DNA of 64,000 nt from Caryophanon tenue. Its GTDB lineage: Bacteria > Bacillota > Bacilli > Bacillales_A > Planococcaceae. Shown piece by piece: positions 35,369 to 44,767 of this stretch. Position 1 is the stretch's first letter. The number at the start of each line of letters is the position of its first letter. The translations under genes were made by a program, and so were the position numbers. The notes beneath the pieces are model-generated. The model was not told the origin of the DNA. It saw nothing but the letters and a program-made list of their open reading frames with translations, and made no database searches. The stretch is taken from assembly GCF_001700315.1 (NCBI RefSeq), contig NZ_MASJ01000023.1, positions 124,001-188,000 of the forward strand. The letters are read 5' to 3'.

Positions 35369-37555
35369 TTACTTGCGTGTTTTCTCTTTTTCTAACTCAT
35401 GTACAATCGATTCGCCTTCGATATCAATATTTGGTAATAGTTTATCGAGCCATTTCGGTAAGTACCACGCTGATTTACCAAGCAATAGCATTACTGCTGG
35501 TACGATTAGCATACGTACAATAAACGCATCGAAAATTACACCGAACGTTAACGCAAGACCAATAATTTTCGTCATTGGGTCTGGTGCCATCATAAAGCCA
35601 GCGAATACCGCAACCATAATTAAGCCCGCTGCGGTTACAACACCGCCACTATCACGAATACCGGCAAGCACCGCTTTACGTGCATTGCCTGAATGTGTGT
35701 ACTCCTCACGCATACGGCTCACAAGGAACACTTCATAGTCCATTGCTAAACCGAATAAAATGCCGATTGTAATAATTGGGAGGAAGTTTAACACAGGGCT
35801 TGTCGTCGCAAAGCCGAACAACTCATGGAAGTTACCATCCTGTACCACCCACGTTACAAAGCCAAGCGTTGCACCAAGCGATAACACAAAGCCTAATACT
35901 GCCTTTAATGGGACTAAAATCGAGCGGAAGACGACCATAAAAATGACGAATGCTAAGCCGACAATTAATGCCGCAAACACTGGTAATGCTTCACTTAGCT
36001 TTTCAGAAATATCGATGTTCATCGCTGTTGTGCCTGTTACATGTAACTTCATACCATCGTATTGCGCGTCACGCAGCTCATGCACTAAATCAATTGTTCC
36101 TTCATCATTTGGACCGGTCGTTGGATTTAATGTAATAACAGCCATGTCCCCTGATTCTTTCGGTACAACGTTAGTAATCGTATCGACATGGTCCATACTC
36201 ATAATATTTGCTTGAAGTTGCTCTAGTTTTGAAAGTACTTCACCATCTTCTTTCGTTGCCTCTGCAACAACGACAAGTGGTGCGTGCACACCTTCACCAT
36301 ATGCTTCTTTTAATAAGTCATATGAGTCACGCTGGTCTGTGCCTTCTTCATAGAAGCTATCATCTGGTAAGCCAAGCTTCATATCGAAAAATGGCATCGA
36401 CACAAACACTAAAAAGGCAATGCCGATAATCGCGACAAGCGCTGGTGCTTTATTCAGCATCGTTGCCCATGCTTGCATAAATTTACCTGATAGCTTCACA
36501 CGGTCTGTAAATTTTTCTGCCGCTGTTTTTGGACGTTCCACTGCGGGTGTAATTTTATGCCCGAACAGTGACAGTGCAGCTGGTACGACAATCACTGCAA
36601 TTAAAATCGCAAGGAATACCGTTACTGCTGCTGAAAGTCCCATCATCGTTAAAAATGGAATTTGTGGAATCGCTAAGCCAACAAGTGCAATAATGACGGT
36701 AATACCCGCAAATACAACCGCTGTGCCGGCTGTGCCGTTCGCAATAGCAATCGACTGTTGAACCGAGTAGCCTTTTGCATATTCTTGACGGAAGCGTGAA
36801 ATAATAAATAAACCATAGTCAATGCCGACTGCTAGCCCAAGCATCGCTGCTAAACTAATACATACAAATGCAATCGACGCAAAGTTTGTCGCAATTAAAA
36901 TCCCTAATAAGCCGACGACAACACCGATACCAGCTGTCATAATTGGCATACCGGCTAAAATTAGCGAACCGAACGTAAAGAACAGCACGACAAACGCAAT
37001 GCCAACCCCAATAATTTCGGTCATAAAGTGAATTTCAATCGGATAAATTTCCGTTTCAGACGAGTAAAGCTCTGTTTGAATGCCCTCGTCCTCGGTCACA
37101 TGAAACAATGCGCGCATGTCGTCCACTTGGTCAAACGTTACTTCTTTCGAAGGTACGTCATAAATCGCCATAATATACGCAATTGTTTTATCTTCATTAT
37201 AGTTTTGTAGCATATCTGGTGTGACAACCATTTCTACACCATCTAGCTCGCTTACCTGTTCTGTTAAACGCGCAATGTGCTGTGCTACATCTTCATCGAG
37301 TAACGTTTTACCTTCAGGTGCTTTCAACACAACTTGTAACTGTGCACCCGCCTTCCCAACCTCTGGGAATTCCTCTTCAAGCATTTCAATTGTTTCCTGT
37401 GCAGCTGTACCTGGAATCGACATATCATCATCGAAGTTAATGCCGACAAGAAGCGCCGTCACACCGACTGCTACTAAAAATGCAATCGCTGCTGCAATGA
37501 CAAGCTTAGCCTTCGATGTTACCAAATAGCCAAGCTTGTATAAAAGTTTTGCCAC
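35369..37555 (-). CDS. ydfJ: MMPL family transporter (YdfJ-like)
   Basis: A 728-residue RND-superfamily exporter of the MMPL type with about 12 helices in two repeated halves, each with a large extracellular loop. The MMPL signature appears as AVGIDYGLFIISRFRQEY and LAMDYEVFLVSRMREEY, the second with the proton-relay region. The GTG at 37555 is preferred: GAGAGGAG lies nine bases upstream and the protein then begins VAKLLYKLGYLVTSK. The two-component genes 90 bases upstream are in the same direction, as in B. subtilis ydfH-ydfI-ydfJ, where YdfI activates ydfJ. Confidence 0.85.
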   Translation of the reverse strand: MAKLLYKLGYLVTSKAKLVIAAAIAFLVAVGVTALLVGINFDDDMSIPGTAAQETIEMLEEEFPEVGKAGAQLQVVLKAPEGKTLLDEDVAQHIARLTEQVSELDGVEMVVTPDMLQNYNEDKTIAYIMAIYDVPSKEVTFDQVDDMRALFHVTEDEGIQTELYSSETEIYPIEIHFMTEIIGVGIAFVVLFFTFGSLILAGMPIMTAGIGVVVGLLGILIATNFASIAFVCISLAAMLGLAVGIDYGLFIISRFRQEYAKGYSVQQSIAIANGTAGTAVVFAGITVIIALVGLAIPQIPFLTMMGLSAAVTVFLAILIAVIVVPAALSLFGHKITPAVERPKTAAEKFTDRVKLSGKFMQAWATMLNKAPALVAIIGIAFLVFVSMPFFDMKLGLPDDSFYEEGTDQRDSYDLLKEAYGEGVHAPLVVVAEATKEDGEVLSKLEQLQANIMSMDHVDTITNVVPKESGDMAVITLNPTTGPNDEGTIDLVHELRDAQYDGMKLHVTGTTAMNIDISEKLSEALPVFAALIVGLAFVIFMVVFRSILVPLKAVLGFVLSLGATLGFVTWVVQDGNFHELFGFATTSPVLNFLPIITIGILFGLAMDYEVFLVSRMREEYTHSGNARKAVLAGIRDSGGVVTAAGLIMVAVFAGFMMAPDPMTKIIGLALTFGVIFDAFIVRMLIVPAVMLLLGKSAWYLPKWLDKLLPNIDIEGESIVHELEKEKTRK

Positions 37556-37645
37556 AATAATACTCCTCTCACATAAAAAAATACTGTACATATATAATCA
37601 TAACAAAATCAAACGTACACATCCTATGTACGTTTGGGCAAAAAG

Positions 37646-38245
37646 TTAAATATATTTTTGTTCAATAGCAATGGCAATCGCTTGTCCACGTGATTTCACG
37701 TCGAGCTTTTCATAAATCGTCGTTAAATATGCTTTCACGGTGCGTTCTGACACGAAGAGCTCACTTGCAATTTCTTTATTTTTTAAGCCACTTGCCAACA
37801 GTCGCAATAACTCTAGCTCCTTATTTGTAAATACCGGTCGCTCACGTGCTGTACGAAGCGCGTGTTGTAGCGCACTTGGAAAATACGTTTCACCGTTCAT
37901 AACGCGCGCAATCGTTTCATAAATGATGGCGCGTCCTGCATCTTTCAATAAATAACTGCTCACACCTAAATTCACAGCTTTCAGTAATAACTGCTCATCA
38001 TTATACGTCGTCAGTACAATCACTGGTGTCGTCCCTTTATATTGTTGTAAAAACTGAATGCCGTCCATTACCGGCATATTTAAATCAAGTAAAATCACAT
38101 CCACGTCATGTGTCGCCAATAACGCAATCGCTTGCTGACCGTTTTCTGCCTCGGCAACGACCTCGAAATGTTCTTCAAGCTCTAGCACCATGCGAATGCC
38201 TTCGCGTACAATATAATGGTCATCTATTATGCAAATACGTATCAT
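37646..38245 (-). CDS. ydfI: NarL/LuxR-type response regulator (YdfI-like)
   Basis: A 199-residue response regulator. Receiver domain with acidic DD pocket (IIDDHYIV), phospho-aspartate in DVILLDLNMPVMDG, Thr and Lys in VLTTYNDE and YLLKDAG; C-terminal LuxR-type HTH with LLRLLASGLKNKEIASELFVSERTVKAYLTTIYEKL. The ATG at 38245 follows GGAGGGGGAGTAAT; upstream codons run into the kinase gene. It begins one base after the kinase stop. Confidence 0.88.
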   Translation of the reverse strand: MIRICIIDDHYIVREGIRMVLELEEHFEVVAEAENGQQAIALLATHDVDVILLDLNMPVMDGIQFLQQYKGTTPVIVLTTYNDEQLLLKAVNLGVSSYLLKDAGRAIIYETIARVMNGETYFPSALQHALRTARERPVFTNKELELLRLLASGLKNKEIASELFVSERTVKAYLTTIYEKLDVKSRGQAIAIAIEQKYI

Positions 38246-38246
38246 A

Positions 38247-39395
38247 TTACTCCCCCTCCGAAATTGGAAACTGTAACTCAATGCGCACACCATTTTGCGA
38301 ATAAATACGGAGCGCACCGTTGATAATGGCTGCGCGCTCCTGCATTCCAAGTAAACCGTAATGCCCGGTCATGTCTTGCTCATTATAAAAGCCAATCCCA
38401 TTATCCTCAATGACAAGTACATACATCGTGCGTTGTTGTAGCAACGTAATCGTCACGTGGGTTGCTTCTGCATGCCTATGCGTATTCGTCAATGCTTCCT
38501 TTACGACGGCTAGCACATGCTCCTCCACTTGTGGCGGTAGTGCCGTATCAATCATAATGCTCGTTGTGACAGGCAACGCTAATAAAAAGCCAAGCTGCTC
38601 CACTTCCTCAATAAAGCGGTCCTCAAACGGCAAGCTGTGTAGCGACTGGCGTAAATCCTCCACCACTTGACGGGCCTCGTGAATCGACTGCTCCACTTGC
38701 TCCTTCGCTACTGTAACGACATGTTCAGCCTTGTCATAGTTACCTTTTTTCAAATGCACCTCGACGACATCAAGCTTTAAGTTCGCGCCAATTAAGCGCT
38801 GAATAAGCGAGTCATGTAAATCGCGTGCCATACGCTGGCGTTCTGTTTGGCGTGTGAGCTGTGCAATTCGGTTATTGGCTTCTTCTAAACGCTTATTTTC
38901 AATATCCTTTTGATGAAAAATGGCGAGCACTAAATACACAAGCACAAGCATCAGTAACAGCATCATTAGTAAAAATAATAAGTGCTCCCCTCGATGTGTC
39001 AAACTTAAAATAGCTGTACTCACCGCAAAATAACAGAGCACATACAGACTATAGAGCTTCGGGTTGGTTGTTTCATAAAAAAGCTGAATCATTAAAATTA
39101 GCCCAAAGCTCATTAAAATAAGTACCGTATAATTTGCCGCAAGCGTCGCACAGCTCATACAAAGCACCGCCTGCACAGGGAAATAAAATGAGGCGCCAAT
39201 TCGGTTATAATACCAATGTAGTGCAATAAAGAGCATGCCAAAAAGTGCAAGAAGCGATGCCTGCATATACGAGATAAGTGTAGGCAACTGTAGCATAATC
39301 ACGACGACGAGCGTCAATATATGTAAATACGATACGGGCAGACGCGCTGCCTGAATATCATAGCGTATGTCATCATTAGTCGTTAACCGTTTCAT
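38247..39395 (-). CDS. ydfH: NarL-partner sensor histidine kinase (YdfH-like)
   Basis: A 382-residue HisKA_3 kinase. Six N-terminal membrane helices (about 20-160) with no large extracellular domain, a coiled-coil linker, the phospho-acceptor His in RMARDLHDSLIQRLIGANLKL, and an ATPase domain with VKEALTNTHRHAEATHV and VIEDNGIGF. This intramembrane-sensing type responds to membrane or envelope stress. The ATG at 39395 follows GGAGGAACAAT. Confidence 0.88.
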   Translation of the reverse strand: MKRLTTNDDIRYDIQAARLPVSYLHILTLVVVIMLQLPTLISYMQASLLALFGMLFIALHWYYNRIGASFYFPVQAVLCMSCATLAANYTVLILMSFGLILMIQLFYETTNPKLYSLYVLCYFAVSTAILSLTHRGEHLLFLLMMLLLMLVLVYLVLAIFHQKDIENKRLEEANNRIAQLTRQTERQRMARDLHDSLIQRLIGANLKLDVVEVHLKKGNYDKAEHVVTVAKEQVEQSIHEARQVVEDLRQSLHSLPFEDRFIEEVEQLGFLLALPVTTSIMIDTALPPQVEEHVLAVVKEALTNTHRHAEATHVTITLLQQRTMYVLVIEDNGIGFYNEQDMTGHYGLLGMQERAAIINGALRIYSQNGVRIELQFPISEGE

Positions 39396-39497
39396 ATTGT
39401 TCCTCCAATTCGACATTATCATAACACGGCTATGCACATGAACTGAAAAAATTGCACATGTGCTGTATGATGAAGAACACAAAGGAGAGTGGATAAC

Positions 39498-40229
39498 ATG
39501 AAAATTGTTGCACCAAAGCCGATTCATTTACAAGGGGATTCTCGCGGCGTATTACTGCTCCATTCCTTTACAAGCACAACACGCGACATGAAAAAGCTTG
39601 CCGAAAGTTTGCAAGCAGACGGCTATAGCTGTTATGTGCCCAGCTACCGTGGTCATGGCTTGCCGGTTGAGCAGCTACTTGAAACAAGCCCAAGTGATTG
39701 GTGGGTAGACGTTGTCGAAGGCTATAACATCTTAAAGGAACACGGCGCAACGAGCATTGCCGTTATCGGTGTGTCACTCGGCGGAGTATTTGCGTTAAAA
39801 CTTGCGGAAACATATGCTGTCGAAAAAATTGTCATTATGTCCGTACCTTATGCGCGCAGTGCCGACGATTTATTTGAGCGCGTGCTTGCATACGGTTTAA
39901 ATTATAAAAAACTCATTCGCACAGAGCGCGACCTATTTGAGCGGGAGCTAGGGGAGCTGCTTGAAGCGGACCGCACACCGCTTCAGCAGTTTTCAACAAT
40001 GATTGATGACGTCATGCGCGACTTAGCATCGATTACCGCACCCATTCACATTTTATATGGTAAACGCGACGAGCCACTGTATGAAAAAAGCGCAGCACGT
40101 ATTGCCGAACATGTCCAATCAGTAAATCCGCTCGTAAAAGGCTATGCCAATTCCTCACACTTAATGCCATTAAGTCGCGATAAAGAGGACATTACGGCAC
40201 ATATAAAAGCATTTTTAACACACCATTAA
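39498..40229 (+). CDS. Carboxylesterase (Est30/YvaK-like)
   Basis: A 243-residue alpha/beta hydrolase of the monoacylglycerol lipase/Est30 type: oxyanion region GVLLLHSFTSTT, nucleophile in IGVSLGG, acid in YGKRDEPLY and histidine in SSHLMPLSRD. The ATG at 39498 follows AAAGGAGAG. It hydrolyses short-chain esters in B. stearothermophilus relatives; its natural role is unknown. It diverges from the two-component genes. Confidence 0.85.
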   Translation: MKIVAPKPIHLQGDSRGVLLLHSFTSTTRDMKKLAESLQADGYSCYVPSYRGHGLPVEQLLETSPSDWWVDVVEGYNILKEHGATSIAVIGVSLGGVFALKLAETYAVEKIVIMSVPYARSADDLFERVLAYGLNYKKLIRTERDLFERELGELLEADRTPLQQFSTMIDDVMRDLASITAPIHILYGKRDEPLYEKSAARIAEHVQSVNPLVKGYANSSHLMPLSRDKEDITAHIKAFLTHH

Positions 40230-40265
40230 GCTGCGTCACATATCAATGTTAGCTTACATCTAATA

Positions 40266-40311
40266 TCACCAACACCATTGACGTCAATATTAATGTCAAT
40301 GGTGTTGGTGA
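40266..40311. repeat. 17-bp-arm palindrome enclosing partition-like repeat copy 4
   Basis: Arms TCACCAACACCATTGAC and GTCAATGGTGTTGGTGA are exact complements and the loop completes the unit TTGACGTCAA...ATTAATGTCAA. No T-run follows, so it is a poor terminator for the esterase gene. Confidence 0.7.
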
Positions 40312-40489
40312 ATTGTGAGTGTATTTTCTCTTCTGTTTCAAAATAAGTGTCTTACATATGTTACTTGTTGCGGAGGAATCCCGCTGTAAATTATGTCACA
40401 AACTAATCTATTGGTTCCTCTCATTATTAACATTTCCTCTGGTACGATGGGTTACTTGCGCTCCACTTACCATTTAATTTAAATTCGTA

Positions 40490-40909
40490 ATTGACGTCAA
40501 TGTTAATATTAATCTCGAAAATATAATTAAATCTCCCTTGAACTGCAGCTTTTCTATGCGCATTAGCACGTAGCAATATATCATCGCCATCAATAATATA
40601 GAAAACCTAGTCCTCTATATAATTAAAACATTGACATTAATTGTATAATTAATGTCAATATTGATATCAACATTTTAAAATTCAATCAATCTTACGCCTA
40701 CATCCGTTCTATTCCCTTAACTTTTTAGCTGTTGCGTAATGTTGGCGTTACGTTTTCGTCAATTAATCCTGTCACGTAGTTCATGCTACTATTTTTTACA
40801 TGTTGTCAGTTTGTATAGATCACCGTTTTCTATGCTACAACATCTGCCCCCATCATTATTAATACCTTTTATAAATCAACATTACTTTCAACTTTGACAT
40901 TAATATTAA
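40490..40909. repeat. Partition-site-like repeats, copies 5 to 7
   Basis: TTGACGTCAATGTTAATATT at 40490; a 28-bp palindrome starting TTGACATTAATT at 40631-40658 continuing into a second site on the other strand to 40670; TTGACATTAATATTAA at 40894-40909. Confidence 0.65.
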
Positions 40910-41008
40910 CTTTTTAAAAATTAGATAGTTCCCCTACCTTTTTATTGTATATACTCATTCTCATGATACAATGAAAGAATTGTTGTTTTACAAAGTGGAG
41001 GGATTTTA

Positions 41009-41914
41009 TTGTTTAGTTTAGCCATTCTTTTAGGTGTTGCGGTGGCGCTTCAATCAGCTGTAAATGCTAAGTTGCGTTCATTTGTCCAATCACCCTTTTT
41101 AACGTCGTTTATTTCATTTACAATTGGCTCAGTTGCCTTATTTCTTATTTTCTTTAGTCGGGGTGAAGCATCTTTACTTACGTCACTTACCGATTTACCG
41201 GCTTGGACATTTATAGGCGGTTTACTCGGCGTTGTATATTTAACAAGTAACATTATTTTGTTTCAAAAAATTGGTGGTGTCCAAACAGCAGTGCTGCCGA
41301 TATTTGGACAAGTGGTTATGGGGGTATTAATTGACCAATTCGGGCTTTTTTATGCGCCTCTTACAGCGATGACATGGACAAAAGCACTCGGTCTTGTTGT
41401 CGTGCTATGCAGTGTCATTATCGTGACTGATTTAGTATTTGCAGCGGTAAAACAAAAAAGCGACGCACCGTTTATATGGAAAGCGGTCGGCGTTGGTGCA
41501 GGAATGCTAAGTGCTATCCAAGCTGCTGTCAATGGTCACTTAGGTAGCTTATTACATTCGTCGATTGCAGCTGCAACGATCTCCTTTGTTGTCGGTACGA
41601 TTTGTTTATTCCTACTTGTCATCATCACAAAAGCACCTTTTTCACGTATTCTATTTGCGCTACGTGAAACAAGACGCTCACTATGGGTATGGACAGGTGG
41701 CTTACTCGGGGCATTTTATGTATTTGGTATTGCTTTTACAGTACCAGCGCTTGGTGCAGGTCAAGTGATTGTACTCGCGTTATTTGGACAATTATGTACG
41801 AGTGCCATCATCGAACATTTCGGCTTATTTGGTGCAATGAAAAAGCCGGTGCGTCTATTAAAAGCTTGTGCACTGCTCCTTATGCTTGGTGGTGTCATGC
41901 TAATGAAATTATAG
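41009..41914 (+). CDS. DMT family transporter (YdcZ/DUF606 type)
   Basis: A 301-residue membrane protein made of two homologous ~150-residue halves, each with about five helices: AVALQSAVNAKLR...FISFTIGSVALF in the first and AIQAAVNGHLGSLL...TISFVVGTICLF in the second. This internal duplication is typical of YdcZ-like members of the drug/metabolite transporter superfamily. The likely start is TTG at 41009 after GGAGGG. Substrate unknown. Confidence 0.82.
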   Translation: MFSLAILLGVAVALQSAVNAKLRSFVQSPFLTSFISFTIGSVALFLIFFSRGEASLLTSLTDLPAWTFIGGLLGVVYLTSNIILFQKIGGVQTAVLPIFGQVVMGVLIDQFGLFYAPLTAMTWTKALGLVVVLCSVIIVTDLVFAAVKQKSDAPFIWKAVGVGAGMLSAIQAAVNGHLGSLLHSSIAAATISFVVGTICLFLLVIITKAPFSRILFALRETRRSLWVWTGGLLGAFYVFGIAFTVPALGAGQVIVLALFGQLCTSAIIEHFGLFGAMKKPVRLLKACALLLMLGGVMLMKL

Positions 41915-41966
41915 TCAATATTAATATCTATGTTGCATTCGATATTGATGTCAAAGTTAATTTCAA
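41914..41966. repeat. Partition-site-like repeats, copy 8
   Basis: GTCAATATTAATATC (41914-41928) and GATATTGATGTCAAAGTTAA (41941-41960), related to the 22-bp unit on the minus strand, right beside the 40-bp parS palindrome. Confidence 0.55.
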
Positions 41967-41979
41967 TAATACGTGTATA

Positions 41980-42019
41980 AAAAGACCGTCATGTTTCACG
42001 TGAAACATGACGGTCTTTT
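41980..42019. terminator. 40-bp perfect palindrome: terminator containing a Spo0J-type parS
   Basis: AAAAGACCGTCATGTTTCAC is followed directly by its exact complement. The A- and T-runs make it a bidirectional terminator for the transporter and the converging rep gene. Its centre, TGTTTCACGTGAAACA (41992-42007), equals the B. subtilis chromosomal parS consensus. Confidence 0.85.
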
Positions 42020-42102
42020 ATGTGCACCCTATTTCGCTGCTTCCTCCCAAAAAAAGCAAGTGTCAGGACACTCCTTACGCTCGCTTTTCATCGCTTGTGA
42101 AA

Positions 42103-43800
42103 CTACGGTTGACGCTGTTTACATGCGACCCATTCTTCTAACTTTTGCTGGTTCTTCTTATTGGCACGTTTATTTTGCTTATTTAAATAGCGCAGTAATG
42201 AACTATGTGCCATGCCAATTTCACCGGCGGCTTTTCGAATCGTTAACGCATGCTTCTCAATCAGTGATGCTACCAATTCTGGTGAAATTTCAACCGGCTC
42301 TTCAACTTCTACATCCAACGTCAACTGCTCTTGTACTTCGGTGAACGTTGCTTCCTCAATTAAATCATCCGTAGCATTTGACGGCGCAATAAATGCCAAT
42401 GTTTCGATGCTAACCTTTTTTGAATGCTCATGTAAAATATCATCCGGTGGCACAATCACAATCGATAAACGGCTCCAATATTTTTGCACCCAAAAACGCT
42501 TGCCTACTTTGTCTTCATCAATCGGTGTCGTATAATGCCATACTTTCACAATGCCATCATTTTGTAAATCATCAAGCACTGTTTCTAAACGGTCACGGAT
42601 CTGAATACCGTTATAACTCGCAGGGAAATCAATCACATCTAATAACGTTTGGACACGGTACGGCTGACTAATCGAACGCTTCATCGTCCGAATTTTCCAA
42701 TGATAATTTAAATAACGCGTTAAACGCTTATGCTCACGGTGCGTAAAATGACTGTATTGAAACACTTTTAGATCGAGTGCACCGAATGCTTGCTGCTCAT
42801 TATTTAAATACTGGGACAATAACGCAGAGGGACGAATTTGAAGCGAGTAAATCCCCTTCGCTTCCTTTGTACGTTTATCATATGCCATATCGAGTGTACC
42901 AATTTCAAACATACGGCTAAATGTTGTAAAGTCATATTCCTGCTCATCGGAAATTTTCTCGGCATCAATAACGGTCACGCTATCACCGCGCATCGACACC
43001 CAAATGCTTGATAGTGCAGCCACGCGTCGCATAATACTGAAGCGTTCTTTTTCGCGAATATAAAACTCTTCCTTCATCGCATCCGCAAAACGTAACTTCA
43101 ATGCTTGGTCACTATGAAATTTAATATAGCCATCATCGTCTTTTGGCTGAATAATCCATAAATACGAAATTAAATCAAATAAATCCGCGGTCCATTCATC
43201 TAATGAACTAATCGTCGACTCCACCAGTGACAACCATATTTTTTGCTTTTCGTTTGGCATTACTTCCATCTCTGTCGGGCGAACCTCTGCCTTCCCACGT
43301 ACATTACCTTTATTATCCTCAATTGTCGCTTCTAACACCCCTTCAGATGTCTCAACAAACTGCTTTTTTTGCGTCACTAAATCACGCATTAACTGATAAT
43401 CCGAATTCATTGAGCCATAAATATAATCTTGCTCTATAACATCCTCAAACGACTCAAGCTGCATATGCTCGGCTGGCTGCTGAAGAAGCGGCATCGTAAA
43501 TGGTTCAAGTTCTGCCAGCAACGAATCAATATAATTATGGGCTGCCATGCGAATCATTAATTTCGTTAACGGCTGGTTCGGGTACAACGATTCCGTGAAA
43601 AATTGACAAAGTGCTTGTAATGACTCTGACAGCACATACGTCGGATTTTTCATATACAGTTGTACTTCTATAAGCCATTGCTCTAATAGCGGTTGAAACT
43701 GACCATTTGTTTGGAGCACCGTTGATACTTCGTCAACAATAATTACCGGTAATACTTGTTGCCGAATAATCATACGCTCCGGAAATGATTGATAATCCAC
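42103..43800 (-). CDS. Putative plasmid replication initiator
   Basis: A 565-residue protein with no strong family hit that I can name. The middle part (WTADLFDLISYLWIIQPKDDDGYIKFHSDQALKLRFADA and further) resembles winged-helix replication initiators. The C-terminus, ELVASLIEKHALTIRKAAGEIGMAHSSLLRYLNKQNKRANKKN, is a helix-turn-helix. It starts with GTG after GAGGTGG. It is transcribed away from an iteron-rich region and diverges from a primase-like gene, so replication initiation is the best reading; a transcriptional regulator of the replicon is the alternative. Confidence 0.6.
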   Translation of the reverse strand: MDYQSFPERMIIRQQVLPVIIVDEVSTVLQTNGQFQPLLEQWLIEVQLYMKNPTYVLSESLQALCQFFTESLYPNQPLTKLMIRMAAHNYIDSLLAELEPFTMPLLQQPAEHMQLESFEDVIEQDYIYGSMNSDYQLMRDLVTQKKQFVETSEGVLEATIEDNKGNVRGKAEVRPTEMEVMPNEKQKIWLSLVESTISSLDEWTADLFDLISYLWIIQPKDDDGYIKFHSDQALKLRFADAMKEEFYIREKERFSIMRRVAALSSIWVSMRGDSVTVIDAEKISDEQEYDFTTFSRMFEIGTLDMAYDKRTKEAKGIYSLQIRPSALLSQYLNNEQQAFGALDLKVFQYSHFTHREHKRLTRYLNYHWKIRTMKRSISQPYRVQTLLDVIDFPASYNGIQIRDRLETVLDDLQNDGIVKVWHYTTPIDEDKVGKRFWVQKYWSRLSIVIVPPDDILHEHSKKVSIETLAFIAPSNATDDLIEEATFTEVQEQLTLDVEVEEPVEISPELVASLIEKHALTIRKAAGEIGMAHSSLLRYLNKQNKRANKKNQQKLEEWVACKQRQP

Positions 43801-44767
43801 GCTGCCACCTCACTTTCTTCCTCTAAGTATAACAAAGCCCCTTAAAATGAACCACTTCCGTTTTCTAGCTGTACATAAACCAGATTTCCGAAAAGTAAAC
43901 CATTTTTACAAAATGACCACAAGATGTAGCAAAAACATGCGCATTATATGAAATACATGGCATCTGCCTAACAAACTCTCTTGATCATGTCAATAAAAAA
44001 CGGTCCATTTTCGAAAGTTTCGGGAACCAGGTGTACTTAAACTGGTTCATTCCCATCAAAAACAGCCCTTTTTTTATTATATCGCTATACTTTTGAGCAT
44101 TCATCACTAAAGTGGTTCATTTTTGTAAATATTGAATGTGACATGTATTTCATCGTTGGCAAAAATGAACCACATTTTTTGTAATTCTCGAAATCCCTTT
44201 TATTGGTATTTTTCACCATCTGTACTAGTCATTAAACAAAACAGTTGTTCAAAAATGGTCCATTTTTGCTGTTTTCGGGAACTAGGTGTACTTAAAAAGT
44301 GGTTCATTTTTATTTTTTTTCGGGAACTAGGTGTACTTATAACAATTTCGGGAACTAGGTGTACTTAAAATCGTTGCTGTTATCACATCTGTTATGAAAG
44401 TGGTCCACTTTTTTTACATAAGGACTAGTCGTTTCCGGAATTGATGTGTACTAGTCATTTTCAAAGATCTGTTTTTCTTCGGGAACTAGGTGTACTAAGC
44501 ATCTCTGTTCTGAACTTCGCTACTCATTGTGGCTGTAAGCTTTACGAGCTATTATTGGTTATTTTCTAAAGTGGTCCATTTCGGAGAAATCGGTTCATTT
44601 TTTCGGGAACCTTTCATAACAACTTTTTTTTTCAAAATCGCTGTATCCCTTGTGGCTCTAAGAAAAAAAGTTCAAAAAAAAAGTGGTCCATTTCTCCTTA
44701 GAGAAGGCCATTTTGGGCTTTGTGACTTCTGTATAATAGACCCATCTTGCAAAAAGGAGGGTTTTTC
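43801..44767. other. Candidate replication origin with iterons
   Basis: This ~970-bp non-coding region between divergent rep and primase genes holds the iteron CGGGAACTAGGTGTACTTA at 44021 (CCAG variant), 44276, 44321, 44349 and 44480, with decayed copies at 44435 and 44603. A second motif, GTGGTYCATTTTT, occurs at 44001, 44042, 44111, 44255, 44298, 44399, 44569, 44590 and 44681 and inverted at 43844 and 44161. GTACTAGTCATT-like boxes lie at 44222 and 44449. A/T-runs between them could melt. Confidence 0.75.
44021..44498 (+). repeat. Five directly repeated 19-bp iterons
   Basis: CGGGAACTAGGTGTACTTA at 44276-44294, 44321-44339 and 44349-44367 are identical; 44021-44039 has one change, and 44480-44498 differs at the end. 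All point the same way; spacing is irregular (255, 45, 28 and 131 bases). Confidence 0.85.

Larger units (their letters stand above)
40230..41008. other. 780-bp intergenic region rich in partition-like repeats
   Basis: No gene seen. It is AT-rich and holds repeats at 40278-40299, 40490-40511, 40631-40670 and 40894-40909, the first nested in a large hairpin (40266-40311). It may be a second cluster of centromere sites or a silencer-like region. Confidence 0.55.

Noticed and set aside
35346-36761. Several 100-150-codon open frames on the plus strand opposite the MMPL gene
   Set aside because: They mirror a conserved exporter, are low in complexity, and lack start signals.
40266-40311. Terminator of the esterase gene
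   Set aside because: The palindrome is perfect but has no T-run and encloses a copy of the dispersed 22-bp element.
44021-44498. CRISPR array
   Set aside because: Repeat spacing is irregular (28 to 255 bases) and 'spacers' are themselves repetitive; direct iterons at a replication origin explain it better.
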